Assembly: GCA_002855745.1 (NCBI GenBank)
Contig: NDWX01000002.1
Span: 124,001-188,000 of the forward strand
Direction: 5' to 3'
Source: Thermofilum sp. NZ13
GTDB taxonomy: Archaea; Thermoproteota; Thermoprotei; Thermofilales; Thermofilaceae
DNA length: 64,000 nt
The notes under the pieces were generated by a model. It ran no database searches, was not told the DNA's origin, and saw nothing but the letters and a program-made list of their open reading frames with translations. Both the position numbers and the translations under genes were made by a program. Numbering within the stretch: position 1 is the first letter of the stretch; each line of letters starts with the position of its first letter. This document shows positions 44,256 to 51,770 of this stretch, one piece after another.

Positions 44256-44349
44256 AGCCCCGGCCGGGATTCGAACCCGGGACCTTCGGCTCCCCCGGAA
44301 CACCTAAACCTTACGAGGCCGACGCTCCACCAGTCTGAGCTACCGGGGC
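44256..44349 (-). tRNA. tRNA-Thr(CGT) with a 20-nt intron
   Basis: A 94-nt gene. After removal of about 20 nt (44292-44311) between positions 37 and 38 it folds with acceptor GCCCCGG/CCGGGGC, D arm GCTC/GAGC, anticodon stem TCGGC/GCCGA, anticodon CGT at 44313-44315, T arm CCGGG-TTCGAAT-CCCGG. The discriminator is U, as usual for archaeal tRNA-Thr. A ctgataag box lies about 26 bp upstream. No CCA is encoded. Confidence 0.88.
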
Positions 44350-44484
44350 TACCCACTATCATTCCGGGGGCTCTTATCAGCTTTTCGCCTTCTTAGAGGC
44401 GCGAGGCGGGGCTTTCCGTCGGTTGTCTACATGATCGGCTACGGCGACTTCACGTAACAGGTAGCAATCAAGTGCGGGGTGGAG

Positions 44485-44601
44485 TGCCCCGGCCGGGATT
44501 TGAACCCGGGATCTTTGGCTCGAGAGGCCAATTTGAGGCCGGCCGTTCACGCCGTATCCTCTCGGCCCTCGTGCAGGCTGACCGGGCTAGACGACCGGGG
44601 C
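44485..44601 (-). tRNA. tRNA-Glu(CTC) with two introns
   Basis: A 117-nt gene, about 42 nt longer than a mature tRNA. The acceptor GCCCCGG/CCGGGGC, anticodon arm TTGGC-CTCTCGA-GCCAA with CTC at 44522-44524, T arm CCGGG-TTCAAAT-CCCGG and discriminator A are intact. The excess lies upstream of the anticodon arm: about 19 nt in the D loop (near 44559-44577) and about 23 nt between D and anticodon stems (near 44532-44554). Removing both restores GTCTAGCCCGGTCAGGAT and then the anticodon stem. A gttaataaac box lies about 26 bp upstream. Confidence 0.85.
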
Positions 44602-44738
44602 TCAACCTGTGTTTGCGTGATGGGTTTATTAACTTTTCCCAGGGAGTGCGAGAGCAAAGCCCGGCCCCGCGGTGAGCATTTTTATAAGCTGGGGCTCGTA
44701 TTCTTCGCGTCCATGCATGGCGATCCGGTGTTCAAGAT

Positions 44739-46010
44739 ATGGCTAAGCTCAGGATGCTCGCGGTCTCTGATGTCCACGGCAAGGAGGACATTGTGGACCA
44801 GTTCATAGAATGGGCGAGGAGAGATAATGTTTCCTATGACGTGGTTGTCGCCGCTGGAGACATCGGGAACCCTCAAAGGCCTGGAAGCATGTGCAGGATA
44901 CTCAGCAAGGTATCTAAGAGCTTACAGAAACCTGTATACTACGTTAAGGGTAACTGGGACGTTGAGCGGGAGTGTAACGCGCAACAGGTGTTCGACCTCG
45001 ACGCTACAGGCCCTGTTTACTTCGGCGACATAGCATTGGTGGGGCACGGGAGAAGGGTGGAGCCGTTCAAGCTCGAGAGGCAGACGAGGGTTGTTGTGCT
45101 CGTGACGCATTACCCCCCTTTCAGCATTCTGGACCGCGGGAAGGTTATTGACAGCTACCACCACTCGCCCCATGCGGGTGTGGTGGAGATAAATTACCTC
45201 ATCGACCACTACCGACCCCGCGTCCACATCTTCGGTCACAGCCATAGCTTCGGAGGCCTTGAGGTGGAGCATAACGGCACCGTCTACGTCAACGTGGCTA
45301 GGCTTGACAGGCTCCTTAAGACCGGTGAGCCGATAGGCAACTACGCGTACATAGACGTCTCGGGCAACGGAGATGTAAGGGTCGAGTGGAGGTTCATCAA
45401 CGGTGTCTGGAAGAAGTGCAGCGGGTGCGGCCGAGTAGTCCACATTCCTGAGAAGTGGGCTCTTTGCAGAAAGTGCGCGCACAAAGCCGATTTGAAGTTC
45501 GCAAGGGTTAGTGGCGTGCCCTACAGGGCTCTTCTGTCTTTCAGGGACGCGTCAACAGGGGCTCTTGTCGAGAGGAGGGAGGTGAAGATTCCCTTTTACA
45601 CACTCAAGGACAACCTTACCCTTGAAGACTTCCTGGACATTATCGTCACAAGGGTCTTTAAGGACGTGTTCTCATCAGGCGGGTCGAAGATCCTCGAGGT
45701 TCCTAAGGACAGGGTCATAGAGTTCTACGGCTCCAGGAGGAACGAGGCGCTCACCCCATTTAGCGAGTACCTTTTCTCGTGCAACGACGCTGTGGGGAGC
45801 CATAGGCTATGCCTCATCATGAAAATCTTCTCAGTTGATAAGAAAGCCCACGTGTTCTGGGAGATAACCTCCGGCGGGGCGGATTCGATGAAGATAAGCG
45901 CAGAGTACGTGCTCTACAAAGAAGGTTCTCTAAACATGGATTCGCAGCTCGTGAAAAAGTTGGTCAGCTCGGGTTTCAAAGCTATATCCTACACTCTCGA
46001 GGCGGTTTAG
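44739..46010 (+). CDS. Metallophosphoesterase with zinc ribbon and C-terminal domain
   Basis: A 423-residue calcineurin-like phosphoesterase. The metal motifs are in order: VSDVHGKEDIV, AAGDIGNPQ, VKGNWDVE, VTHYPPF and FGHSHSFGG. A zinc ribbon (CSGCGRVVHIPEKWALCRKC) follows near residue 230, and a further domain of about 170 residues of unknown role ends the protein. The extra domains are unusual for the single-domain YfcE type. A tttttataagc box lies 54 bp upstream of the ATG. The lipid-kinase gene begins 2 bp after the stop. Confidence 0.82.
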   Translation: MAKLRMLAVSDVHGKEDIVDQFIEWARRDNVSYDVVVAAGDIGNPQRPGSMCRILSKVSKSLQKPVYYVKGNWDVERECNAQQVFDLDATGPVYFGDIALVGHGRRVEPFKLERQTRVVVLVTHYPPFSILDRGKVIDSYHHSPHAGVVEINYLIDHYRPRVHIFGHSHSFGGLEVEHNGTVYVNVARLDRLLKTGEPIGNYAYIDVSGNGDVRVEWRFINGVWKKCSGCGRVVHIPEKWALCRKCAHKADLKFARVSGVPYRALLSFRDASTGALVERREVKIPFYTLKDNLTLEDFLDIIVTRVFKDVFSSGGSKILEVPKDRVIEFYGSRRNEALTPFSEYLFSCNDAVGSHRLCLIMKIFSVDKKAHVFWEITSGGADSMKISAEYVLYKEGSLNMDSQLVKKLVSSGFKAISYTLEAV

Positions 46011-46011
46011 T

Positions 46012-46701
46012 TTGTCCTTCGTGGAGCGTGAGCTCTACCGTAAGCTCGTGCACCTGGCTCTGAGCTTCCTGCTTCTTTACCCGTTCTTCTTCCCGCTACC
46101 GAGCTTCCTAAGTGTTTACATCTATTATTCCCTAGGGTTGCTGGCAGCGGCCCTCCTCAACAGCATCGTCGTGAAAAGGTTCAAGCCCAAAACCGAGCTG
46201 GAAGATTTTTCAAGAGAACTCCACAGGTTCATCGACAGCTTTGGTGAAAGGGTTCGAACGCCCTTCACGGTGCTCGAGGAGGCAATAGACGAGTTCCACA
46301 GCTTCATCGAGAAGCAACTCTCCCTGCTTGAGAGAGATTACGAGAAGAGAGAGGGCTACGTCGGTCTGCTGTACGGTATGATAGGTGCCGTTGTGAGCCT
46401 CCTAATAGACCCTTGTCACACCTTCTACGGTATCGTTGCCTTGGCAGCCGTTGACGCGGTGGCGTCGATCTCAAGCCTCCTTCTCTGGAGAAAAGGTAAA
46501 ACTCTAGAAGGAGAGGTCATAGCCCTTCTCGTGTACCTTTCACTCCTGCTTTTATTCGGAGGCGGCACTATGCAAGCAGTTGCGACGTCAATCATTGTAA
46601 CAGTAACAGAGTTCATCTCGCCGGAAGATAACTTAACTGTCCCTGTTGTAGCAACCGTCATCACTGCAGCGCTGGGCCTACCCTTAAGATGCCCCGTCTG
46701 A
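46012..46701 (+). CDS. CTP-dependent polyprenol/archaeol-type kinase (DgkA-like, SEC59/VTE5 family)
   Basis: A 229-residue membrane protein. The family marks are RKLVHLALSF at the N terminus, VDAVASISSLLLWRKGKTLEGE and TEFISPEDNLTVPVV near the C terminus, as in dolichol and phytol kinases and cytidylyltransferases. It has about six membrane helices. A soluble, helical insertion of about 60 residues (FKPKTELEDFSRELHRF and on) sits after the second helix, which is not usual. Starts at TTG 46012 or GTG 46021. Likely makes or recycles polyprenyl phosphate. Confidence 0.72.
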   Translation: MSFVERELYRKLVHLALSFLLLYPFFFPLPSFLSVYIYYSLGLLAAALLNSIVVKRFKPKTELEDFSRELHRFIDSFGERVRTPFTVLEEAIDEFHSFIEKQLSLLERDYEKREGYVGLLYGMIGAVVSLLIDPCHTFYGIVALAAVDAVASISSLLLWRKGKTLEGEVIALLVYLSLLLLFGGGTMQAVATSIIVTVTEFISPEDNLTVPVVATVITAALGLPLRCPV

Positions 46702-47117
46702 CAGCTGGCCGCGCCTTGGCTCAGCTACCCTCCTCACTTTTCGAGATCCCCTCTTCGAGGTGTCATGGGTTCCCCTGTGAGTGGTTGCCCCAGCGGACTT
46801 CAGCATGTGACGCCGCGGTCACACTCCCTACTCGCGCTGTGCTCGAGTAGGTTTGCCAAAAAGGAGCGGCTGAGAAAGAGAGGTATTAGAGAGGAGCGGA
46901 GCTACTCAGCCTCAAGCTCTTAGGCTGAAAGCAGTAAAGCCTTTTTCGCTCTCCAGCTTACCTTAACATCAAACATGCTGCGATTATAGCAAGCTCGAGT
47001 CCCAAACGCTTGTCTAGACACTCTCCCGTAACCTCTTCCTTCACCGGTTGGGAGTAAGGAAGCCGTGAGTCGAGCAGGGCAAGAAATGAGGGGAAACTAA
47101 GAAGGGAGCATTCTTAG
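46702..47117. other. Non-coding gap with a repeat copy and hairpins
   Basis: About 415 bp without a convincing gene on either strand. It holds the second copy of the 67-bp repeat (46706-46773), a perfect hairpin TGTGAC/GTCACA (46807-46824), a short hairpin AGCCT/AGGCT near 46907-46925, and the terminator hairpin of the gene to the right. It may be the remains of an inserted element. Confidence 0.5.
46706..46773. repeat. Copy 2 of the diverged 67-bp repeat
   Basis: Aligns with 17299-17364 in the same orientation, including TGGCCGCGCC, TGGCTCA and GTCATGGGTTCC. It begins 5 bp after the stop of the lipid-kinase gene. No tnpB remnant lies beside it. Confidence 0.55.
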
Positions 47118-47119
47118 TT
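47095..47119 (-). terminator. Hairpin terminator after the propeller-thioredoxin gene
   Basis: A perfect 9-bp stem AACTAAGAA/TTCTTAGTT with a 7-base loop lies 6 bp past the stop of the 47125-49656 gene and is followed on that strand by TTTCCCC. The T run is short, so it could also be an mRNA-end hairpin. Confidence 0.5.
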
Positions 47120-47231
47120 ACGGTTTAAGTGTAATCGCCACGTAGGCCAGTATGGAGAGAATGAATATGGCTACTATAAGGCCAGATATCACTCTCTTCA
47201 ACTTGTCCTTTCTCCTTGGCACCTCCACCAC
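47118..47231 (-). CDS. Possible 37-residue single-pass membrane protein, or shifted end of the neighbouring gene
   Basis: In another frame than the 843-residue gene, the same bases encode PRRKDKLKR followed by a clean membrane helix VISGLIVAIFILSILAYVAI and a short tail TLKP. GTG codons at 47231, 47228 and 47222 could start it. The end of the 843-residue frame over the same bases looks unlike protein (SDIWPYSSHIHSLHTGLRGD). Either this is a small overlapping gene or a frameshift (real or sequencing) separates the big protein from its last helix. Confidence 0.45.
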   Translation of the reverse strand: MVEVPRRKDKLKRVISGLIVAIFILSILAYVAITLKP

Positions 47232-49656
47232 CTACTGCAAGAGTGACAAGGATGAGTGCACAGCCGAGTATTATTAAGGTTTCTGGGGCCACCAAACTCT
47301 CAAGGCTAATCAAGCTCGGTGCACGCGCTAACTCTTCGAGCTCGCGCTTCGAACCCACACCCATAAAGACGATACTCCCCTCCTTGACTACTAGAACTGT
47401 TGGAAAAGACGTAGCGTTGACCTGGCTCGCGAGCTGCACGTCGTCCCTGCCGATGTACCATGTGATGTTGTTGTCGAGCATGTACCTCCTCAGGATTTCG
47501 GGTGTATCAGAGGGCGAAACCGTAAGGGAGATCACGACGGTGTCGTTTCTCTGCGACAGGCTTCTGAGGAGCGGTATCATGTACTTGCACCCCGTGCACT
47601 GCGTGTAGAAGAGCTCGACGACGAGCGTTCTCTCCCGGGATAGTGAAGCGAGGTCGAGCAGCTGGCCGTTGTACAGAGTGATGGTGCCAAGGGATATGGT
47701 TTTTGATACGTTGCGGCTTAGTTGCACCTCGCTCCTGACACTCTCGATGATTTCCGCCAAGCTTGCCCTGTTTTCAGCTTTCACGGGAGAACAGTTTACC
47801 AGCAGGGCCTGATCGGTGGTATCGCGCCACTCGACAGTGGTAGTGTTCAAGCGGCAACTGTAGCCCTTAGGCGAGTCGATCAGCGTTACAATGTAGCTTC
47901 CGGCCGCAAGCTTTATACGAGTTACAGGTTCTCCCTTCGTCTTAACCTCGATGGCGCTATCTGCGGCGCCGACCCCTACGAGTTTCAGCGTAACGGATAA
48001 GTTTGCCTCCGAGATGACTGTCAGGTTAAAGAATTTCTTCTTCAATACTAACGTCAGATTTCCACCCTGCTCTTTGAGCTCGAAGCGGATAGTCTGAGGA
48101 GTATAGAGGGGGGCTTCGGCCTTCACGGTATAGTTCCCCCTCAGCAACTCCACGGAAAGGGTTCCTGATGCCGGTGTTAGCAACTCGTAGGACTCTGGGC
48201 CTTCAATCGTGACCCTTGCTCCGGGTAACGGTTTCCCGTTGTCGCCTACGACGTTTACAGTCAAAGTATACCTTTTCGGTGGTTCCTTCACCATCCTCGT
48301 CTCCAGAAACATTGTCGGCTGATTGATCGTGAGCGGGAAATTATTCTCCGAGAACCCCTTTCGGAGTATCTCCACAGAGTAGTTACCCGGGAGAACTTTA
48401 AGGCTTGCCCACCCTGAGGAGTTTGTGACCGCGCTATAGGTACCCGAGCTACCAACCAAGGTCACGCTTGCGCCGTCGAGAGGGTTCCCGTCCTGATCCA
48501 GAACCCTGAGGTGGATCGTGGAGGTGCGAAGCGGGTATACGACCGCAAGGAAGCTGTTCCCGTACTTAGCCGCACAAATGCTACCCGAAGCCTTTCCATC
48601 TACAGGATCCCAGGAGACACTGGGCCACTCAATGCGGTAGCTGGCGGTAAGCGTAGGCGGGTTTTTGTAGTCAGTAGCGTAGACGAAAACACTGCTCACC
48701 GTGAAAACAGCTATAGTGTCCCGCGCGAAAACCCCTATACTGCGTTGAGTCGGGACCTTCAACACCTGAGAGCAGCTCAGAGATACATCACAGTAGTTCA
48801 CAGAGCCGTCCTGGAATACGACCACGAACCTGCTCCCGATAGGGGTTATCTGCACTGCTTGCTGCGCCATCTTCTCTGAAACCACCTTCAGATCAGGCAG
48901 TGACAGGACGAGGGTTCTGTGCTGGCCGTTTTCAGACTTCACCTGTTGCGCCAGCACGTAGCCCTCACCAACGGCTTTGATGGTCAAACCCGTCTGAAAC
49001 GAAGCTACTTTCACAACCCCGTTAGGCGAAACACTATAGACTTCGATTTTGTTGTCTGTGAGCTGGCATAGCTCGCATAGAGTATCGATTGTCTCGGCTA
49101 CCAGGTAGTTCCCATAGAAGTCTAAGGAGAAAACCTTGCACAGGACGTCGTTGGAGTTGACATCTCTTTCAAATATCCTCGACCCCTTGAGGAGGTCTAC
49201 GATCACAAGCCTTTCTAGCCTAGCGCCTTTGTAGGTGTACATTACGTCTAGTGCTAGAAATCGGCCGTCCCCGCTTAATGCCGCGCGGAGGACATACATC
49301 TCGTCGCTTCTCGAAATGGCGCTCATAGAGGAAAGTACGTTCAGCGTGGAGGGGTCCAAAATGGCTATGAGGCCCAATGAGTCCACGACCACCAGAGAGG
49401 AGCCGCTGTAGAACATCCCAACGCTATCCAGCCCTGTAGGCTTGATCACCCCTGAGGTGACCCGCCCCGTGCTGTAGTCGATCAGCGCCACTGTGCCGTT
49501 TGAGAACGCGACGTAGACGCTCTCTCCCGCCGGCAGAAAGGACTCTATCACTGACCTGAACGTTCTTACCTCGTAATTGTACACGGGGGCTGAGATTGCG
49601 GGACGAAGAGCGAGGAAAACCAGTAGCAGTGTTGATATAAGCAGGAGCCTTCTCAT
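47125..49656 (-). CDS. Large extracytoplasmic propeller / Ig-like / thioredoxin protein
   Basis: An 843-residue protein: signal peptide (LLLISTLLLVFLALRPAISA), beta-propeller (about 25-350) with a CELC pair near residue 193, Ig-like or PEGA-like modules (GWASLKVLPGNYSVEILRKGF, GTLSVELLRGNYTVKAEAP), a thioredoxin domain with CTGC near residue 687 in YTQCTGCKYMIPLLRSL, and a C-terminal membrane helix PETLIILGCALILVTLAV. It shares architecture and propeller cysteine position with the 30.7-33.5 kb protein but lacks the CcdA domain. The frame after the membrane helix may be shifted (see the overlapping small frame). Confidence 0.82.
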   Translation of the reverse strand: MRRLLLISTLLLVFLALRPAISAPVYNYEVRTFRSVIESFLPAGESVYVAFSNGTVALIDYSTGRVTSGVIKPTGLDSVGMFYSGSSLVVVDSLGLIAILDPSTLNVLSSMSAISRSDEMYVLRAALSGDGRFLALDVMYTYKGARLERLVIVDLLKGSRIFERDVNSNDVLCKVFSLDFYGNYLVAETIDTLCELCQLTDNKIEVYSVSPNGVVKVASFQTGLTIKAVGEGYVLAQQVKSENGQHRTLVLSLPDLKVVSEKMAQQAVQITPIGSRFVVVFQDGSVNYCDVSLSCSQVLKVPTQRSIGVFARDTIAVFTVSSVFVYATDYKNPPTLTASYRIEWPSVSWDPVDGKASGSICAAKYGNSFLAVVYPLRTSTIHLRVLDQDGNPLDGASVTLVGSSGTYSAVTNSSGWASLKVLPGNYSVEILRKGFSENNFPLTINQPTMFLETRMVKEPPKRYTLTVNVVGDNGKPLPGARVTIEGPESYELLTPASGTLSVELLRGNYTVKAEAPLYTPQTIRFELKEQGGNLTLVLKKKFFNLTVISEANLSVTLKLVGVGAADSAIEVKTKGEPVTRIKLAAGSYIVTLIDSPKGYSCRLNTTTVEWRDTTDQALLVNCSPVKAENRASLAEIIESVRSEVQLSRNVSKTISLGTITLYNGQLLDLASLSRERTLVVELFYTQCTGCKYMIPLLRSLSQRNDTVVISLTVSPSDTPEILRRYMLDNNITWYIGRDDVQLASQVNATSFPTVLVVKEGSIVFMGVGSKRELEELARAPSLISLESLVAPETLIILGCALILVTLAVGGGGAKEKGQVEESDIWPYSSHIHSLHTGLRGDYT

Positions 49657-49658
49657 CG

Positions 49659-50102
49659 CTACTCAGTCTCCTTCAAAAGTATCCTGACAGGTATTCCGTT
49701 GAGTGTCTGAACGAGTATCGAGATCCCAGCCAGCTCTTCACCAGATGACAGGGAGCTCCCGAGCTTGTGAAGCACTTCCCTAATGCGTGCGAGAGCTTCC
49801 AGCGACTCCCTCTGCGACTCTATAGTCTCCTCGAGCACGTTCAGCTCGTCAACGGCCCGCGCGTTAACCACAACCTTTAATCCCATGTAGTCGATCTCGT
49901 TGAGCGAGGACAGCTTCTCCCCCAGGAGGTCCTCCAGCACTCTCTCCAGGGCTTTCATGCGCTCCGCCCTGACGCGCACCACTTCGTACCTTTGCTCAAG
50001 TTGCTGAAGCGTGTCCTGTATGCTCGCTATCTGGGCTTCAACGTATTTTAGTAAATCTTCAAAGCTGTTGAACTGGTATATGTTGTACGACACATCCACC
50101 AC
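49659..50102 (-). CDS. Coiled-coil protein upstream of the propeller-thioredoxin gene
   Basis: A 147-residue soluble protein with two coiled-coil helices (FEDLLKYVEAQIASIQDTLQ, then LEETIESQRESLEALARIRE) around a short beta segment MGLKVVVNARAVDEL. No family recognised. It ends 2 bp before the start of the 843-residue gene and is surely in the same operon. Confidence 0.65.
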   Translation of the reverse strand: MVDVSYNIYQFNSFEDLLKYVEAQIASIQDTLQQLEQRYEVVRVRAERMKALERVLEDLLGEKLSSLNEIDYMGLKVVVNARAVDELNVLEETIESQRESLEALARIREVLHKLGSSLSSGEELAGISILVQTLNGIPVRILLKETE

Positions 50103-50154
50103 CTTCTAGCCCCACTCAGCGTTTAAAAAAACTAACGTGTACGAGTGCCCGCGA

Positions 50155-50943
50155 TCACTTACCAAACCTGCGTTGCCTCGACTGGTACACCCTTATGGCG
50201 CGAAGAAGGTCAATCTTCCTGAATTCCGGCCACAGGACGTCTAGGAAAACCAGCTCCGAGTAAGCTATCTGCCACAGCAGGAAATTGCTTATCCTCTCCT
50301 CCCCACTCGTCCTGACCACTAAGTCTGGGTCAGGGTAAGGCAGGTCGCCTGTATAGAGGTACCTTTGGAAGACCTCCTCGTTTATGTCCTCCACCGACAA
50401 CTTACCTGCCTGCACGTCCATGATGAGCCTTCTCACAGCATCGACGATCTCTCTTCTTCCACCGTACGCCACCGCGATGTTTAAGAACCTCTCTGAAAAC
50501 TCCGCTGTGTATCTTTCCAGCTCCTCAATCTTAGATAGGAGGCTTGGGGGCAGGGAGGCCTTGTCACCGATGAACTTCACGCGGACGCGGCGCTTCTCAA
50601 CCTCCCCGGAGGTCTTCAGCTCCTCGATTTTCTCCTCTAGCAACTTGATTATCTCCTCAACCTCCTCCCTGCTCCGCCTCATCAGGTTCTCCGTCGATAG
50701 CACGTAGAGCGTTACAGTCTTCACCCCTAAGTCGTAGCACCACCTGAGAACCTCCTCAGCTTTCTCGGCGCCGTAGCGGTGCCCCAGCCAAGGTGGAAGC
50801 CCTCTCGATTTAGCCCACCTTCTGTTGCCATCAAGGATGAATGCAACGTGCCTTGGGATGTCGCCGCTTTTCACTTCCTTCTCGAGCAGGTACTCGTACA
50901 ATCTGTAGACGCCAAGCACCCTTGCAAGCACTCGCCACAGCAA
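50155..50943 (-). CDS. uppS: cis-Prenyltransferase (polyprenyl diphosphate synthase)
   Basis: Makes the long-chain polyprenyl diphosphate that carries glycans for surface protein glycosylation. The 262-residue protein has the pyrophosphate-binding FILDGNRRWAKSRGLPPWLGH-type start (residues 34-54), LYVLSTENLMR, and the C-terminal RTSGEERISNFLLWQIAYSE with FLDVLWPEF. Complete. It is divergent from deoC with 45 bp between the starts. Confidence 0.92.
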   Translation of the reverse strand: MLWRVLARVLGVYRLYEYLLEKEVKSGDIPRHVAFILDGNRRWAKSRGLPPWLGHRYGAEKAEEVLRWCYDLGVKTVTLYVLSTENLMRRSREEVEEIIKLLEEKIEELKTSGEVEKRRVRVKFIGDKASLPPSLLSKIEELERYTAEFSERFLNIAVAYGGRREIVDAVRRLIMDVQAGKLSVEDINEEVFQRYLYTGDLPYPDPDLVVRTSGEERISNFLLWQIAYSELVFLDVLWPEFRKIDLLRAIRVYQSRQRRFGK

Positions 50944-50988
50944 GGCGTATCACTAAATTTATGATCGAAAGCGAGGTATTAACCACTT

Positions 50989-51711
50989 ATGCAGAGGATT
51001 CTCGCCAGAAGTGTACGTGACGTTGAAGATGTTGTTGAGACCGTGGCTAGGGTGATTGACCACACAAATCTAAGGCCCGAGGCTACTCTCCAGGATTTAG
51101 AGAGGACGTGCCTGGAGGCAGTTCAGTACGGCTTCTACGCTTGCTGCGTTCCACCTTTTTTCGTCAGCAGGGCTAGACGCGTCGTGGGTGAGAGTGTAAA
51201 GGTGGCAACGGTGGTTTCCTTCCCGCACGGGAACTCGCCCGCCGAAGTCAAAGAAAGGGAGGCTAGGAAGGCCTTCGAAAGCGGCGCTGACGAGGTTGAT
51301 GCCGTTATTAACGTCTCCATGCTGAGGAGTGGTATGGTGGCGGAGGCCGTGGAAGAGGCTAAACGCCTCCTGGAAGTAACCAGAGAGTATGGTGGGGTTC
51401 TCAAGGTGATCATCGAGACAGGTTTCCTCGACAGCAAAACGATATACGATGTCTCCAGGGAGCTTGCTAAAGTAGGTGTGCACTTTGTTAAGACGTCTAC
51501 GGGTTTCGGACCACGAGGTGCTACACCCGAGGATATCTTGATTATTCGGAAAGCCGTCTCTGGGACATCGACGCGCATAAAAGCTGCAGGAGGTATTAGG
51601 ACTGGTCTACAAGCTTTGTACTTCTACCTCCTGGGGGCAGACCGGATAGGAACAAGCAGTAGCATACAGATAATCGAGGATCTCCGGAGAATTTCGTCAA
51701 ACAACGTATAG
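50989..51711 (+). CDS. deoC: Deoxyribose-phosphate aldolase
   Basis: Cleaves 2-deoxyribose 5-phosphate to glyceraldehyde 3-phosphate and acetaldehyde. The 240-residue TIM barrel shows DHTNLRPEATLQDLE, VATVVSFPHGN, ADEVDAVINVSML, KVIIETGFL and the Schiff-base lysine in FVKTSTGFGPRGAT, then IKAAGGIRT. Class I DeoC, complete, ATG start. Confidence 0.93.
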   Translation: MQRILARSVRDVEDVVETVARVIDHTNLRPEATLQDLERTCLEAVQYGFYACCVPPFFVSRARRVVGESVKVATVVSFPHGNSPAEVKEREARKAFESGADEVDAVINVSMLRSGMVAEAVEEAKRLLEVTREYGGVLKVIIETGFLDSKTIYDVSRELAKVGVHFVKTSTGFGPRGATPEDILIIRKAVSGTSTRIKAAGGIRTGLQALYFYLLGADRIGTSSSIQIIEDLRRISSNNV

Positions 51712-51770
51712 AAGAACAACAAGCGTAAAAATTATTATACCACCCCCGTCTTCTACCCCTCTGACGCGAA

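Noticed and set aside
44201-44362. N-terminal extension of the GH57 gene beyond 44200
   Set aside because: The frame runs through the tRNA-Thr gene, and the family starts just before FIFVLHFHQP.
44739-46010. Metallophosphoesterase as Mre11-type DNA nuclease
   Set aside because: The motif spacing fits small YfcE-like phosphoesterases, and no rad50 or herA gene is adjacent.
3836-47070. 16-base identity (accggttgggagtaa and flank) between the end of the amidohydrolase and the gap at 47.05 kb
   Set aside because: About one such match is expected by chance in a window of this length.
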